A stretch of 6,520 bases of DNA from an uncultured Eubacteriales bacterium (GCA_902772745.1 CACYBV010000240.1:1-6520); one strand, 5' to 3'; shown: positions 1 through 5,817, counted from the first letter of the stretch. Notes: generated from the sequence alone by a model not told the origin. Made by a program: numbers and translations.

Positions 1-144
1 GACGCCGATCTGCACATCCATCAAAGGAAGGATCACGGTATTCCCGACCGTAATCGGATTTCCGACGACGGTGCGTTCGGAAATAAAGCCGTCCAGCCCC
101 TTAAGAAGCGCCTGAACCGAATCGGTAAACTGATTTTCTGACAT
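1..144 (-). CDS. gerW: GerW family (YtfJ) sporulation protein, N-terminal part, cut by window edge
   Basis: The ATG at 144–142 opens a frame that runs without a stop to base 1, giving the first 48 residues (MSENQFTDSVQ...). After a short polar N-terminus come an amphipathic stretch (residues 9–20, QALLKGLDGFIS) and then RTVVGNPITVGNTVILPL (24–41). The pattern 'T-V-V-G-[ND]-P-I … T-[VI]-I-P' is the start of the Spore_YtfJ/GerW family. In Bacillus subtilis the family member is a forespore-made protein implicated in L-alanine-stimulated germination. The family is also found in Clostridia, so its presence alone does not prove sporulation. The start is supported by a perfect AGGAGG at 151–156, six bases upstream. 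The neighbour just upstream is a DUF2953 gene, the same pairing as ytfI–ytfJ of B. subtilis, which strengthens the call. The C-terminal two thirds lie outside the window. Confidence 0.85.
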   Translation of the reverse strand, partial: MSENQFTDSVQALLKGLDGFISERTVVGNPITVGNTVILPLMDVQIGV

Positions 145-150
145 GGAAAA

Positions 151-156
151 CCTCCT
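151..156 (-). promoter_or_regulatory. Ribosome binding site of gerW
   Basis: On the minus strand AGGAGG lies six bases before the ATG at 144. It is a full match to the anti-Shine-Dalgarno sequence and fixes the start of the truncated gerW gene. The 133-bp spacer upstream of it (145–277) shows no convincing promoter or terminator. Confidence 0.85.
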
Positions 157-277
157 GTTATATAGTATGCTGCATCCCTGCCCGAAAACGCACTGCGTCT
201 CCGGTATCTGCAGGTATTTCATATTTCATGAAGCCCGCCTCATTGTACGGCGCCAGCCGCTTTGAAGCACCGGGCGG

Positions 278-1150
278 TTACAGGTATTTCCTGAATCTGC
301 GCATGAAGTATCGCACGTCTTTATTGAAGATGAAGCGGACAACCCTGACCACCAGTCCGCCGACGCGGATGCTGGTCGAAAAGTCCAGCGTCCCCGAAAG
401 TGCCTTCCCGGAAAAGTCCGGCTCGATCTCGAGATGATCCTGTGTCAGCGGAAGTGCTGCGGACGCGGCCGCAAGGAAATTGCCGGTGTCTGCGGGGCTG
501 TCAAAGCCGATATGCAGGTATCCGAGAAGTTTTTTCGGAAAAACCACCTTGACAATATCCACAACAAGATTCAGAATCTTTTTCAGCGCGCTTTTCACAC
601 GTTCACGGGCAAGAAAACGTTTCTGTTTCTTCAGTTTCCGGATCTTTTCGCGGAGTCCCGAGGTTTTTTCCAGGAAGAAATCCGCAATTTTCGTGACAAT
701 ATCCTCCCCGTGCTGCTCCTCCTCGATGAAATCGGCTTCATCCGCGACGGCCCGGTCAAAATCCGCGCGGAATTCCCTGGAATTCCGGAGATCTTCACCG
801 TTTTCCTTCGCAATGGTTTCATCGTCAACCGGCGGGAACAGAAAATCAAGAACGTCATCAATTGTCATCCCGCCGCCGAGGATCAGTTCTTTCCCGAACA
901 GCCAGACCCTGGTTCCAAGGCCCTCTTCCGTCGTCGCAAGCTGCGCCTTCACGGCTTTCATAAGCCAGGTCAGAAGGAAGTGAAATTCCGTCTTCCCGTC
1001 TTCCTTTTCAGGGATTCCGAGATGTCCTTCATACTTCACGGGCACCGTAAACACAAGTGTCACGATAAGAAGCACAATTGCAAGAACCAGCGCAATGATC
1101 CCGAGGAGGACAAAACCGGCAATTTTCAGAATCGTAAGAAATACCGCCAT
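278..1150 (-). CDS. DUF2953 domain membrane protein (YtfI-like)
   Basis: This 290-aa protein has one long N-terminal membrane helix (about residues 4–36, almost entirely A/F/G/I/L/V) ending in VPVKYEG, typical of DUF2953 proteins. Residues 50–110 hold the hydrophobic FHFLLTWLMKAVKAQ segment and TRVWLFGK. Residues 110–185 are highly charged: acidic first (DEADFIEEEQ), then basic (REKIRKLKKQKR), probably a flexible or helical linker. The C-terminal core has the family pattern SPADTGNFLA (218–227), LEIEPDF (240–246), GTLDFSTSIRVGGL (253–266) and FNKDVR (275–280). The function of the family is unknown. It is anchored in the cytoplasmic membrane and is commonly encoded next to gerW/ytfJ, as here. 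A start 13 codons upstream at 1189 would be a TTG without an SD and would overlap the preceding gene. The ATG at 1150 has AAGGGG at 1157–1162 and is preferred. The gap to the upstream gene is 10 nt. Confidence 0.82.
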   Translation of the reverse strand: MAVFLTILKIAGFVLLGIIALVLAIVLLIVTLVFTVPVKYEGHLGIPEKEDGKTEFHFLLTWLMKAVKAQLATTEEGLGTRVWLFGKELILGGGMTIDDVLDFLFPPVDDETIAKENGEDLRNSREFRADFDRAVADEADFIEEEQHGEDIVTKIADFFLEKTSGLREKIRKLKKQKRFLARERVKSALKKILNLVVDIVKVVFPKKLLGYLHIGFDSPADTGNFLAAASAALPLTQDHLEIEPDFSGKALSGTLDFSTSIRVGGLVVRVVRFIFNKDVRYFMRRFRKYL

Positions 1151-1156
1151 AGGATA

Positions 1157-1162
1157 CCCCTT
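1157..1162 (-). promoter_or_regulatory. Ribosome binding site that sets the DUF2953 start
   Basis: AAGGGG on the minus strand lies six bases before the ATG at 1150 and overlaps the TAA stop (1161–1163) of the upstream gene. It supports the 290-residue form over a TTG start 39 bases upstream. Its position across the stop codon suggests translational coupling. Confidence 0.6.
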
Positions 1163-1493
1163 ACTTTTTCGCGGATCCCGGATCCGCAAGCGACAGGATG
1201 GATTCTCTCGAAAAACCGCCGCTCAGCATATAGCTGCTGTAGAGGATGCTTGCGGAGAGTTCTTCCGCTTCCTCCTTTGTCCCGGCCGCGCCGATAACCG
1301 TCTGCGCGGATTTTCTGAAGTATTTCTGACGAAGCGCCTTTCCGGGAATGATATCCAGAAGGTGTCCGGAGCTTTCCGAAAGCGCAATAAGCCAGACAGA
1401 CCTGTCCGGTCTGCCCGATTTAAACTTTCGAAAAAGCCTCACCTTACCGGCTTCCAGGGAAGGCGAAATCCACATGCGGCGCCAGTACTTCAT
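1161..1493 (-). CDS. Conserved-looking 110-aa protein of unknown function
   Basis: I cannot name this protein with confidence. It is 110 residues, soluble, with no signal peptide or membrane helix. The N-terminal 30 residues are strongly basic and aromatic (KYWRRMW, then RLFRKFKSGRPDR). A likely beta strand follows, SVWLIALS (32–39). Then come HLLDIIP (44–50), QKYFRKSAQTVIGAAG (56–71) and an amphipathic helix TKEEAEELSASILYSSY (72–88). The order 'basic helix, x-V-x-L-I-A-L, I/V-I-G-A-A, E-E-A-x-E-L helix' recalls small proteins of Clostridia that I associate only vaguely with this kind of neighbourhood. The ATG follows directly after the TAA of the upstream gene (TAAATG, no intervening base). 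GGAG at 1500–1503 lies six bases before it, inside the upstream gene. Synthesis is therefore probably coupled to the 459-aa protein, and the two may act together; this is inference. The last codons lie within a perfect inverted repeat (1171–1187). Confidence 0.75.
   Translation of the reverse strand: MKYWRRMWISPSLEAGKVRLFRKFKSGRPDRSVWLIALSESSGHLLDIIPGKALRQKYFRKSAQTVIGAAGTKEEAEELSASILYSSYMLSGGFSRESILSLADPGSAKK
1171..1187. repeat. Perfect 17-bp inverted repeat (8+1+8)
   Basis: GCGGATCC, a central C, then GGATCCGC: the two arms are exact reverse complements. It lies within the 3' end of the 110-aa gene (coding ADPGS) and about 9 bases before the SD of the DUF2953 gene. In mRNA it could fold as a 6–7 bp GC-rich stem with a 3–5 nt loop. 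There is no U-run after it in either direction, so it is not a standard intrinsic terminator. Confidence 0.6.
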
Positions 1494-2873
1494 TTACTGC
1501 TCCATCAGTTTCCTGCAAAGTTCAATGCAGCCGAGCTTTTCTTCTGTATTTCTGCAGGAAGAGAGCGCGGCGTAAATATAATTTTCAAGCTCCTCAGCGC
1601 TTTTGAATACAGGCGGAAGCACCGAGAGGATCCGGCCCATCACGGCCCGTACATAGTTCCTTCTGCTGTTTCCGAAGACCTCTGAAAGCGCCGAAAGAAG
1701 TTCCCGGACCTTTCTGTCGAAAAGATCGTCGCTAAGCGGCGCGGGTTCTTTCCGTTCCGCTCGTTCCTCGGGATAGGTGCTCTCAGAACGCAGATCCCGG
1801 ATCATGAGAAGGTCGCTGTAGTCCTGCGTAAGGCCTCTTTCTTCAATTTCCCCGGAAAGGCGATTCGAAAGATCCTCCGCAAAGGTAATGCTCTCCGTAT
1901 ACTGTTCAAGCGCATCCTCCAGATGTCCCTCAAGATTGCTGCAGAGCGCCATCGTATCCGAAAGGAGACAGCTGTCCTGCTCAGGAAACTTCCGGAGAAG
2001 AAGAACCGTATTTTCGAGAATCTTTCCCGCGCTCTCATATTCCGGATTGTCGGACGGGACGGATCCGGAAAGGAGCAGGGTTTCGAGATTGTTCAGTACA
2101 TAAGCCCGGATCGTGGCGCGTTCCGAATCGCGGTTCAGACGGACACTGATCTCTGTCAGCCTTTCGCGGGCCGAGTAAAACTCTTCCTCCGTAATGTCCC
2201 GGGGATTCTTTTCCCGGAAGATCCCGAGGATTTCAGAAAGCCTCGACGCAGGTTCATACTGGAGGTCCTGCTCCCCGACCGCCGCAGCGGCACGAAGCTG
2301 CAGAAGGATTCCCTCAAAAGCTTCCGTGTCGGATGCGCGGTAGATTCCGAGCCGCTGGATCAGGATTTCAAGGAAGCGTTCCTTCGTCATCCGGACCGGC
2401 AGTTCCTGGAGGATTTCCGAGACCGCAATGCCGCGGGCTTCATCCTTTTTCTGCGAAAAATAAGCCATGATCTCTGCGGTAAACGTAAGATCCGAATAAT
2501 CCCCGGGGAGTTCCCGCTCCCCTAAGAAACGGTGTTCGACCCGGTTCATCAGGTATTCCGCAAGCGTGTAAGCGTCAATCGCACAGGATATTGCCTGCAT
2601 CCTTTCGGCGTTCTTTTTCCGAAGCGAAACACACTCCGCAAGGCTCAGGGATCCCTCAGTGTATGAAGACAGGGCGGTCCGGATTTCCGACAGGCCTTCC
2701 GAAGTTTCCGCATCTTTCAGTTCGTCTTCGTACAGCGCCGCAGCATGCAGCGAGAGATCCGCATAGGAAAGGCGTGCCGCATCCTTTTTCACCGCCGCAG
2801 GATAGGCGGAAAGGTTTTCAGAAAGTGCGGTCTTTCCCCTGATATTCCGTATTATTTCATGGATATCCGCCAT
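1494..2873 (-). CDS. Unrecognised 459-aa helical protein with apparent internal duplication
   Basis: I do not recognise this protein. It is 459 residues, with no signal peptide or membrane segment, rich in Glu, Leu, Ser, Arg and Ala, and low in Gly and Pro. It is probably an all-helical cytoplasmic protein, perhaps a helical-repeat scaffold. Two regions resemble each other: YTLAEYLMNR…DYSDL (102–129) and ITFAEDLSNR…DYSDL (329–355). Each is followed by an AV-x-IL-x-x-LP-x-V segment (150–160 and 410–422). The second copy has an extra charged linker (about 361–385, PEERAERKEPAP). Residues 317–335 (HLEDALEQYTESITFAEDL) look TPR-like, but no full TPR pattern is visible. Three cysteines near the end (440, 449, 453) have unknown meaning. 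The start is ATG at 2873 with GGAGG five bases upstream; an in-frame TTG at 2885 lies inside that SD and is rejected. It lies 16 nt after pgsA and abuts the 110-aa gene directly. Nothing suggests it is a pseudogene. Confidence 0.8.
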   Translation of the reverse strand: MADIHEIIRNIRGKTALSENLSAYPAAVKKDAARLSYADLSLHAAALYEDELKDAETSEGLSEIRTALSSYTEGSLSLAECVSLRKKNAERMQAISCAIDAYTLAEYLMNRVEHRFLGERELPGDYSDLTFTAEIMAYFSQKKDEARGIAVSEILQELPVRMTKERFLEILIQRLGIYRASDTEAFEGILLQLRAAAAVGEQDLQYEPASRLSEILGIFREKNPRDITEEEFYSARERLTEISVRLNRDSERATIRAYVLNNLETLLLSGSVPSDNPEYESAGKILENTVLLLRKFPEQDSCLLSDTMALCSNLEGHLEDALEQYTESITFAEDLSNRLSGEIEERGLTQDYSDLLMIRDLRSESTYPEERAERKEPAPLSDDLFDRKVRELLSALSEVFGNSRRNYVRAVMGRILSVLPPVFKSAEELENYIYAALSSCRNTEEKLGCIELCRKLMEQ

Positions 2874-2878
2874 GAAAA

Positions 2879-2883
2879 CCTCC
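2879..2883 (-). promoter_or_regulatory. Ribosome binding site that sets the start of the 459-aa protein
   Basis: GGAGG lies on the minus strand five bases before ATG 2873, inside the 16-nt gap after pgsA. The alternative in-frame TTG (2885–2883) overlaps this site and therefore cannot use it. The context GGAGGTTTTC before the ATG is almost the same as that of gerW (GGAGGTTTTCC). Confidence 0.8.
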
Positions 2884-2889
2884 AAATCA

Positions 2890-3432
2890 TCACATCTCGC
2901 CCTTCATCACGGAGCGGTTTTTGATCAGGTACTCCAGAAGAGAAACAATTGTCAGTGCCAGCGAAGCGAAAATCAGCACCTGTTCGAATATCCTGAAGAA
3001 CGCAAGATCAATATTCAGGACCAGTACGATGATCATGATCATCTGTACGGCGGTTTTGACTTTGGCCATCTTGCTTGCGGCAAGCACGAGCCCCTGCTGG
3101 GCGGCGACAAGCCGGAAGCCGCTGATGATAAACTCCCGCGCCACAATCACGATCACGACCCAGAGGTAAATGCGCTGGTAATACACGAGGCAGATCAGGG
3201 CCGAGCAGACGAGAAGCTTGTCCGCAAGCGGGTCCATGAATTTGCCGAAATTCGTGACCATATTGTATTTTCTCGCGATCCTCCCGTCAAAGAAGTCCGT
3301 GATGCAGGCTGCGGCAAATACGCCGACCGCGGCGTAGCGCGCCCAGGAAAGCGTTTCATCAAGCATCAGAAATACGATAAATACAGGTATCAGGCAGACG
3401 CGCAGAATCGTCAGCCGGTTAGGCAGGTTCAT
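2890..3432 (-). CDS. pgsA: CDP-diacylglycerol–glycerol-3-phosphate 3-phosphatidyltransferase
   Basis: This integral membrane enzyme transfers the phosphatidyl group from CDP-diacylglycerol to sn-glycerol 3-phosphate. The products are phosphatidylglycerophosphate and CMP, the committed step to phosphatidylglycerol and cardiolipin. The CDP-alcohol phosphotransferase signature D-x2-D-G-x2-A-R-x8-G-x3-D-x3-D is intact: D46, D49, G50, A53, R54, G63, D67, D71. The N-terminus MNLPNRLTILRV is typical of PgsA, and several hydrophobic helices follow (about 10–25, 33–47, 73–86, 88–105, 127–142, 150–170). At 180 residues it has normal length. ATG 3432 overlaps the rimO stop by ATGA, and AGGAG at 3443–3447 lies ten bases upstream inside rimO. 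The frame shows no damage. Other CDP-alcohol phosphotransferases share the motif, but N-terminus, length and context favour PgsA. Confidence 0.95.
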   Translation of the reverse strand: MNLPNRLTILRVCLIPVFIVFLMLDETLSWARYAAVGVFAAACITDFFDGRIARKYNMVTNFGKFMDPLADKLLVCSALICLVYYQRIYLWVVIVIVAREFIISGFRLVAAQQGLVLAASKMAKVKTAVQMIMIIVLVLNIDLAFFRIFEQVLIFASLALTIVSLLEYLIKNRSVMKGEM

Positions 3433-4760
3433 TCAGCCAGTTCTCCTATCAGATCATAGCCGCTTGAAGCGGTGATATTAACCGAAACAATCGTCCCCGT
3501 GAGAAGATCGTATTCCGATTCAAAAAACACAAGGCCGTCCACATCCGGAGCGTCCATCGGGCTCCGCCCCGCGTAGACCGTGCGTTCATCCTGAAGTCTT
3601 CCCTCGACCATGACGGGAAGCGTCTTCCCGATCATCGCCTCGGCTTCGGAAAAGGCAATTTCCTGTTGGATCTGCATCAGCCGGTCCCGGCGGCTTTCCT
3701 TCATCGATTTCCGGACCTGGTCCGGCATTTTCGCGGCCGGTGTATTTTCTTCCTTCGAATAGCAGAAAACGCCGAGTCTCTGGAAACGCACTTCGCGGAT
3801 GAATTCGCAGCATTCCCTGAAATCCGCATCCTTTTCCCCCGGGAAGCCGGTAATCAGCGTCGTCCGAAGCGTGATGTCCGGAAGGATTTCCCGCATCAGC
3901 CGGATCCTTTCGAGAAATTCCGCTTTTGTCGTCCGCCGGTTCATGCGGTGGAGAATCCGGTCCGAACAGTGCTGAACCGGAATGTCCAGGTAATGCAGCA
4001 CCTTCGGGAGTTCCTTCATCGCAGTGAGAAGCTCTTCGTCGACTTCCTCCGGATAGCAGTACAGGAGGCGGATCCATTCGATGCCTTCGATCCCGGAAAG
4101 CTTCCGAAGGAGCTCCGGAAGAGATTTCTTCCCGTAAAGATCCGTTCCGTACAGCGTCGTTTCCTGCGCCACGAGAATCAGTTCCTTCACGCCCGATTCC
4201 GCAAGCGTTTTCGCTTCCGTAAGAAGCTCCCCGATCGGAACGGATCGGTACGGTCCGCGCACATAGGGGATCACGCAGTAACTGCAGAACTTGCTGCAGC
4301 CCTCGGCGATCTTGAGGTAAGCATAATGTCCGCCGGTTGTAAGAATCCGTTTTCCGCTTTTCGGGAGGCGGGATTTGTCCTCGTACAGCTGCGGTTTCCC
4401 GCCCCTGAGCGCTTCCGCGACAGCCTCTCCGATCCGGTCCCAGGAGGAAATGCCGAGTGCGCCGTCCACTTCGGGAAGCTCTTTTAAAAGTTCCGAAGCG
4501 TAGCGTTCCGAAAGGCATCCCGCAGCGAGAAGCACCCGGAGTTTCCCGGATTTCTTATACTCGGAAAGACGCAGGATTTCCGAGATGCTCTCCTCTTTTG
4601 CGTCTCCGATAAAGCAGCAGGTGTTGACGACTGCGATGTCCGCTTCCGATTCTTCATCCGTAAAGCCGTATCCGAGATCCCTGAGGATCCCGAGCATGTG
4701 CTCCGAATCCGATAGGTTCTTGTCGCAGCCGAGGGAAAGAAAGAATATGGTTTCGTTCAT
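3429..4760 (-). CDS. rimO: Ribosomal protein uS12 methylthiotransferase RimO
   Basis: This radical-SAM enzyme carries two 4Fe-4S clusters and adds a methylthio group to the conserved aspartate (Asp89 in E. coli) of ribosomal protein S12. The N-terminal UPF0004 domain has its three cluster cysteines in FLSLGCDKN (C12), VNTCC (C48) and AAGC (C82). The radical-SAM motif C-x3-C-x2-C is C155, C159, C162 (GCSKFCSYCVIP). The C-terminal TRAM domain covers roughly 378–443. RSPMDAPDVDG (399–409) is characteristic of RimO and separates it from the tRNA enzymes MiaB and MtaB. The 443-aa length is normal. A second cysteine follows C48 (NTCC rather than the NTCG of E. coli-type enzymes). ATG 4760 overlaps the rpoZ stop by ATGA, and a weaker SD (GGAG, 4774–4777) sits 13 bases upstream. 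pgsA starts within its stop codon. Confidence 0.96.
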   Translation of the reverse strand: MNETIFFLSLGCDKNLSDSEHMLGILRDLGYGFTDEESEADIAVVNTCCFIGDAKEESISEILRLSEYKKSGKLRVLLAAGCLSERYASELLKELPEVDGALGISSWDRIGEAVAEALRGGKPQLYEDKSRLPKSGKRILTTGGHYAYLKIAEGCSKFCSYCVIPYVRGPYRSVPIGELLTEAKTLAESGVKELILVAQETTLYGTDLYGKKSLPELLRKLSGIEGIEWIRLLYCYPEEVDEELLTAMKELPKVLHYLDIPVQHCSDRILHRMNRRTTKAEFLERIRLMREILPDITLRTTLITGFPGEKDADFRECCEFIREVRFQRLGVFCYSKEENTPAAKMPDQVRKSMKESRRDRLMQIQQEIAFSEAEAMIGKTLPVMVEGRLQDERTVYAGRSPMDAPDVDGLVFFESEYDLLTGTIVSVNITASSGYDLIGELAE

Positions 4761-5125
4761 TCTGCTTCCGGTTCTCCGCCTTCGGGGATTTCTTCTTCCT
4801 GCGGCGCACCGGGAACTTCGTCCGGATAATCGGTATCCTCCGAATATTCTTCGCCGTCGTAATACTCGTCATATTCTTCGGCAGCCGCATCCACAGCATC
4901 CTCGTCAAGCACGTGTACGAGTCCGGCGTAGAATTCCTCGACCGCAACCGAAAGGTTCTTCTCCTTGGCCTGCGAATCGACAAGCGGCTCGGAGCCCGCA
5001 TTGATCTGGCGCGCGCGCTTTGCCGTAGCCAGAACCAGCGAATAGCGGTTCGTAATCGTCATGTCGCCGTTCCCGGCGGTATCGTTGATTTTTTCGATCA
5101 TTTCTTTATAAGACGGATGAATCAT
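4757..5125 (-). CDS. rpoZ: RNA polymerase omega subunit with long acidic C-terminal tail
   Basis: Omega binds the C-terminal region of beta-prime and helps RNA polymerase assembly. The conserved core is at residues 1–70: a start like IHPSYKEMIEKI, then the signature TNRYSLVLATAKRARQI (25–41), then the helix EKNLSVAVEEFYAGLV (55–70). From residue 74 to 122 the chain is extremely acidic: I count 23 Asp/Glu in 49 positions and no Lys or Arg, with several Tyr, Pro and Gly. This tail makes the protein 122 aa, longer than the 91-aa E. coli omega. It is probably disordered; its role is unknown. The start ATG 5125 lies in the gmk stop codon (ATGA) and is preceded by AAAGGAGG, a very strong SD. The stop overlaps the rimO start in the same way. 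The gmk–rpoZ pairing is common in many bacteria and supports the call. Confidence 0.94.
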   Translation of the reverse strand: MIHPSYKEMIEKINDTAGNGDMTITNRYSLVLATAKRARQINAGSEPLVDSQAKEKNLSVAVEEFYAGLVHVLDEDAVDAAAEEYDEYYDGEEYSEDTDYPDEVPGAPQEEEIPEGGEPEAE

Positions 5126-5766
5126 TGATTATCGTCCTCCTTTGTTATAATCAGAAGTTCCTCTTTCAGGCGGGACAGCAGTTCGTCGCGGAAAGCGGCC
5201 TCCTCCTGTTTTTTCCGGATCAGCTCGTATACTTCCCGCACACAGGTTTCAAGATCGTCGTTCACGGTCATGGCATCGTAGCGCGGAACAAAATCCGCTT
5301 CGTCAACGGCCCGGCGCATGCGCCTTAAGATCTCCGAAACCGACTCCGTACCGCGGCCGACAAGACGGGCGTACAATTCCTTCGCGCTCGGCGGAACCAC
5401 GTAGAGAAGCAGGGAATCCGGGAATTTGTCACGGATCTGCAGGCCTCCCTGAACCTCGATCTCAAGGATCACGTTCCGGCCCGCATTGACTTCTTGCAGT
5501 ACATAATCCTTCGGCGTTCCGTAGTAATTTCCGTTGTAGACAGCATGCTCGAGGAGCCTGTCTTCCGAGATCATCCGTTCGAATTTCTCCCGGTTTACGA
5601 AGAAGTATTCCCTTCCCTCCTCTTCGCCTTCCCGCATCGGTCTCGATGTCGCGGAAATGCTGAGCGCGAAGTTCTCCGGATAGCGGCTTAATAGTTCTCT
5701 GACAATGGTTCCCTTTCCGACACCGGAAAAACCGGAAATCACGATGAGAAGACCTTTTTTCTGCAT
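5122..5766 (-). CDS. gmk: Guanylate kinase
   Basis: This cytoplasmic enzyme phosphorylates GMP to GDP with ATP, on the route to GTP and dGTP. The P-loop is GFSGVGKGT (12–20), with Phe where many homologues have Pro. GMP-binding residues are in SISATSRPMREGEEEGREYFF (36–56: R42, R45, E48, Y54) and in EHAVYNGNYYGTP (73–85). LEIEVQGGLQ (101–110) matches the LE[IV][DE]VQG motif. The lid carries RLVGRGTES (134–142), followed by LRRMRRAVDE. The length of 214 aa is usual, and no domain is missing. ATG 5766 is preceded by GAGG (5773–5776) six bases upstream. It is the first gene after a full-consensus promoter, and its TGA overlaps the rpoZ start. In Firmicutes guanylate kinase is a known target of inhibition by (p)ppGpp; whether this one is cannot be read from the sequence. 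Confidence 0.97.
   Translation of the reverse strand: MQKKGLLIVISGFSGVGKGTIVRELLSRYPENFALSISATSRPMREGEEEGREYFFVNREKFERMISEDRLLEHAVYNGNYYGTPKDYVLQEVNAGRNVILEIEVQGGLQIRDKFPDSLLLYVVPPSAKELYARLVGRGTESVSEILRRMRRAVDEADFVPRYDAMTVNDDLETCVREVYELIRKKQEEAAFRDELLSRLKEELLIITKEDDNQ
5136..5143 (-). promoter_or_regulatory. Strong ribosome binding site of rpoZ inside gmk
   Basis: AAAGGAGG on the minus strand ends ten bases before ATG 5125, within the last codons of gmk. The rpoZ start is inside the gmk stop codon. A site this strong would allow independent loading on rpoZ as well as coupled re-initiation. Confidence 0.8.
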
Positions 5767-5795
5767 AAGTCACCTCAAATATCAAACGGAATGCA

Positions 5796-5817
5796 GGGAA
5801 AGAAATCAGCCTTTCCC
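5796..5817 (-). promoter_or_regulatory. Hairpin in the gmk leader
   Basis: In the untranslated leader GGGAAAG and CTTTCCC form a perfect 7-bp stem around the 8-nt loop GCTGATTT. It starts about 10 nt after the predicted transcription start and ends 20 nt before the gmk SD. No U-run follows, so it is not a terminator by itself. A role in RNA stability or in regulating gmk translation is possible but unproven. Confidence 0.4.

Noticed and set aside
163..169. CATACTA before gerW, resembling the −10 element of sporulation sigma-G promoters
   Set aside because: No matching −35 is found at 17–18 bp, and transcription would begin almost at the SD, leaving a very short leader. It could be chance in an AT-rich spot.
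769..786. Two copies of the palindrome GGAATTCC separated by two bases
   Set aside because: It lies in the middle of the DUF2953 coding region, in the charged linker. It is short and has no regulatory context.
1151..1189. TTG start adding 13 residues to the DUF2953 protein
   Set aside because: It would overlap the upstream gene by 29 bases, has no SD, and would put charged residues before a membrane helix that begins naturally at the ATG at 1150.
434..1297. Long plus-strand open frame (287 codons) opposite the DUF2953 and 110-aa genes
   Set aside because: It is antisense to a well-supported protein and has arginine/phenylalanine-rich, low-complexity content typical of a shadow frame. It lacks a good SD and spans two real genes. 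The same applies to the plus-strand frames at 1095–1685, 1923–2525, 2872–3459 and 3666–4487.
2874..2885. TTG start giving four extra residues (MEVF) on the 459-aa protein
   Set aside because: The TTG overlaps the GGAGG that serves the ATG at 2873, so it has no binding site of its own.
3028..3043. Perfect 16-bp palindrome GATGATCATGATCATC
   Set aside because: It lies inside a membrane helix of pgsA and comes from alternating ATG and ATC codons (Met-Ile-Met-Ile). Coding explains it without a binding site.
4609..4620. Extra cysteine next to a cluster ligand in RimO (NTCC, residues 48–49)
   Set aside because: All six cluster cysteines are present, and from memory a Cys at this position is frequent in clostridial RimO. 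It is probably lineage variation, not a new feature.
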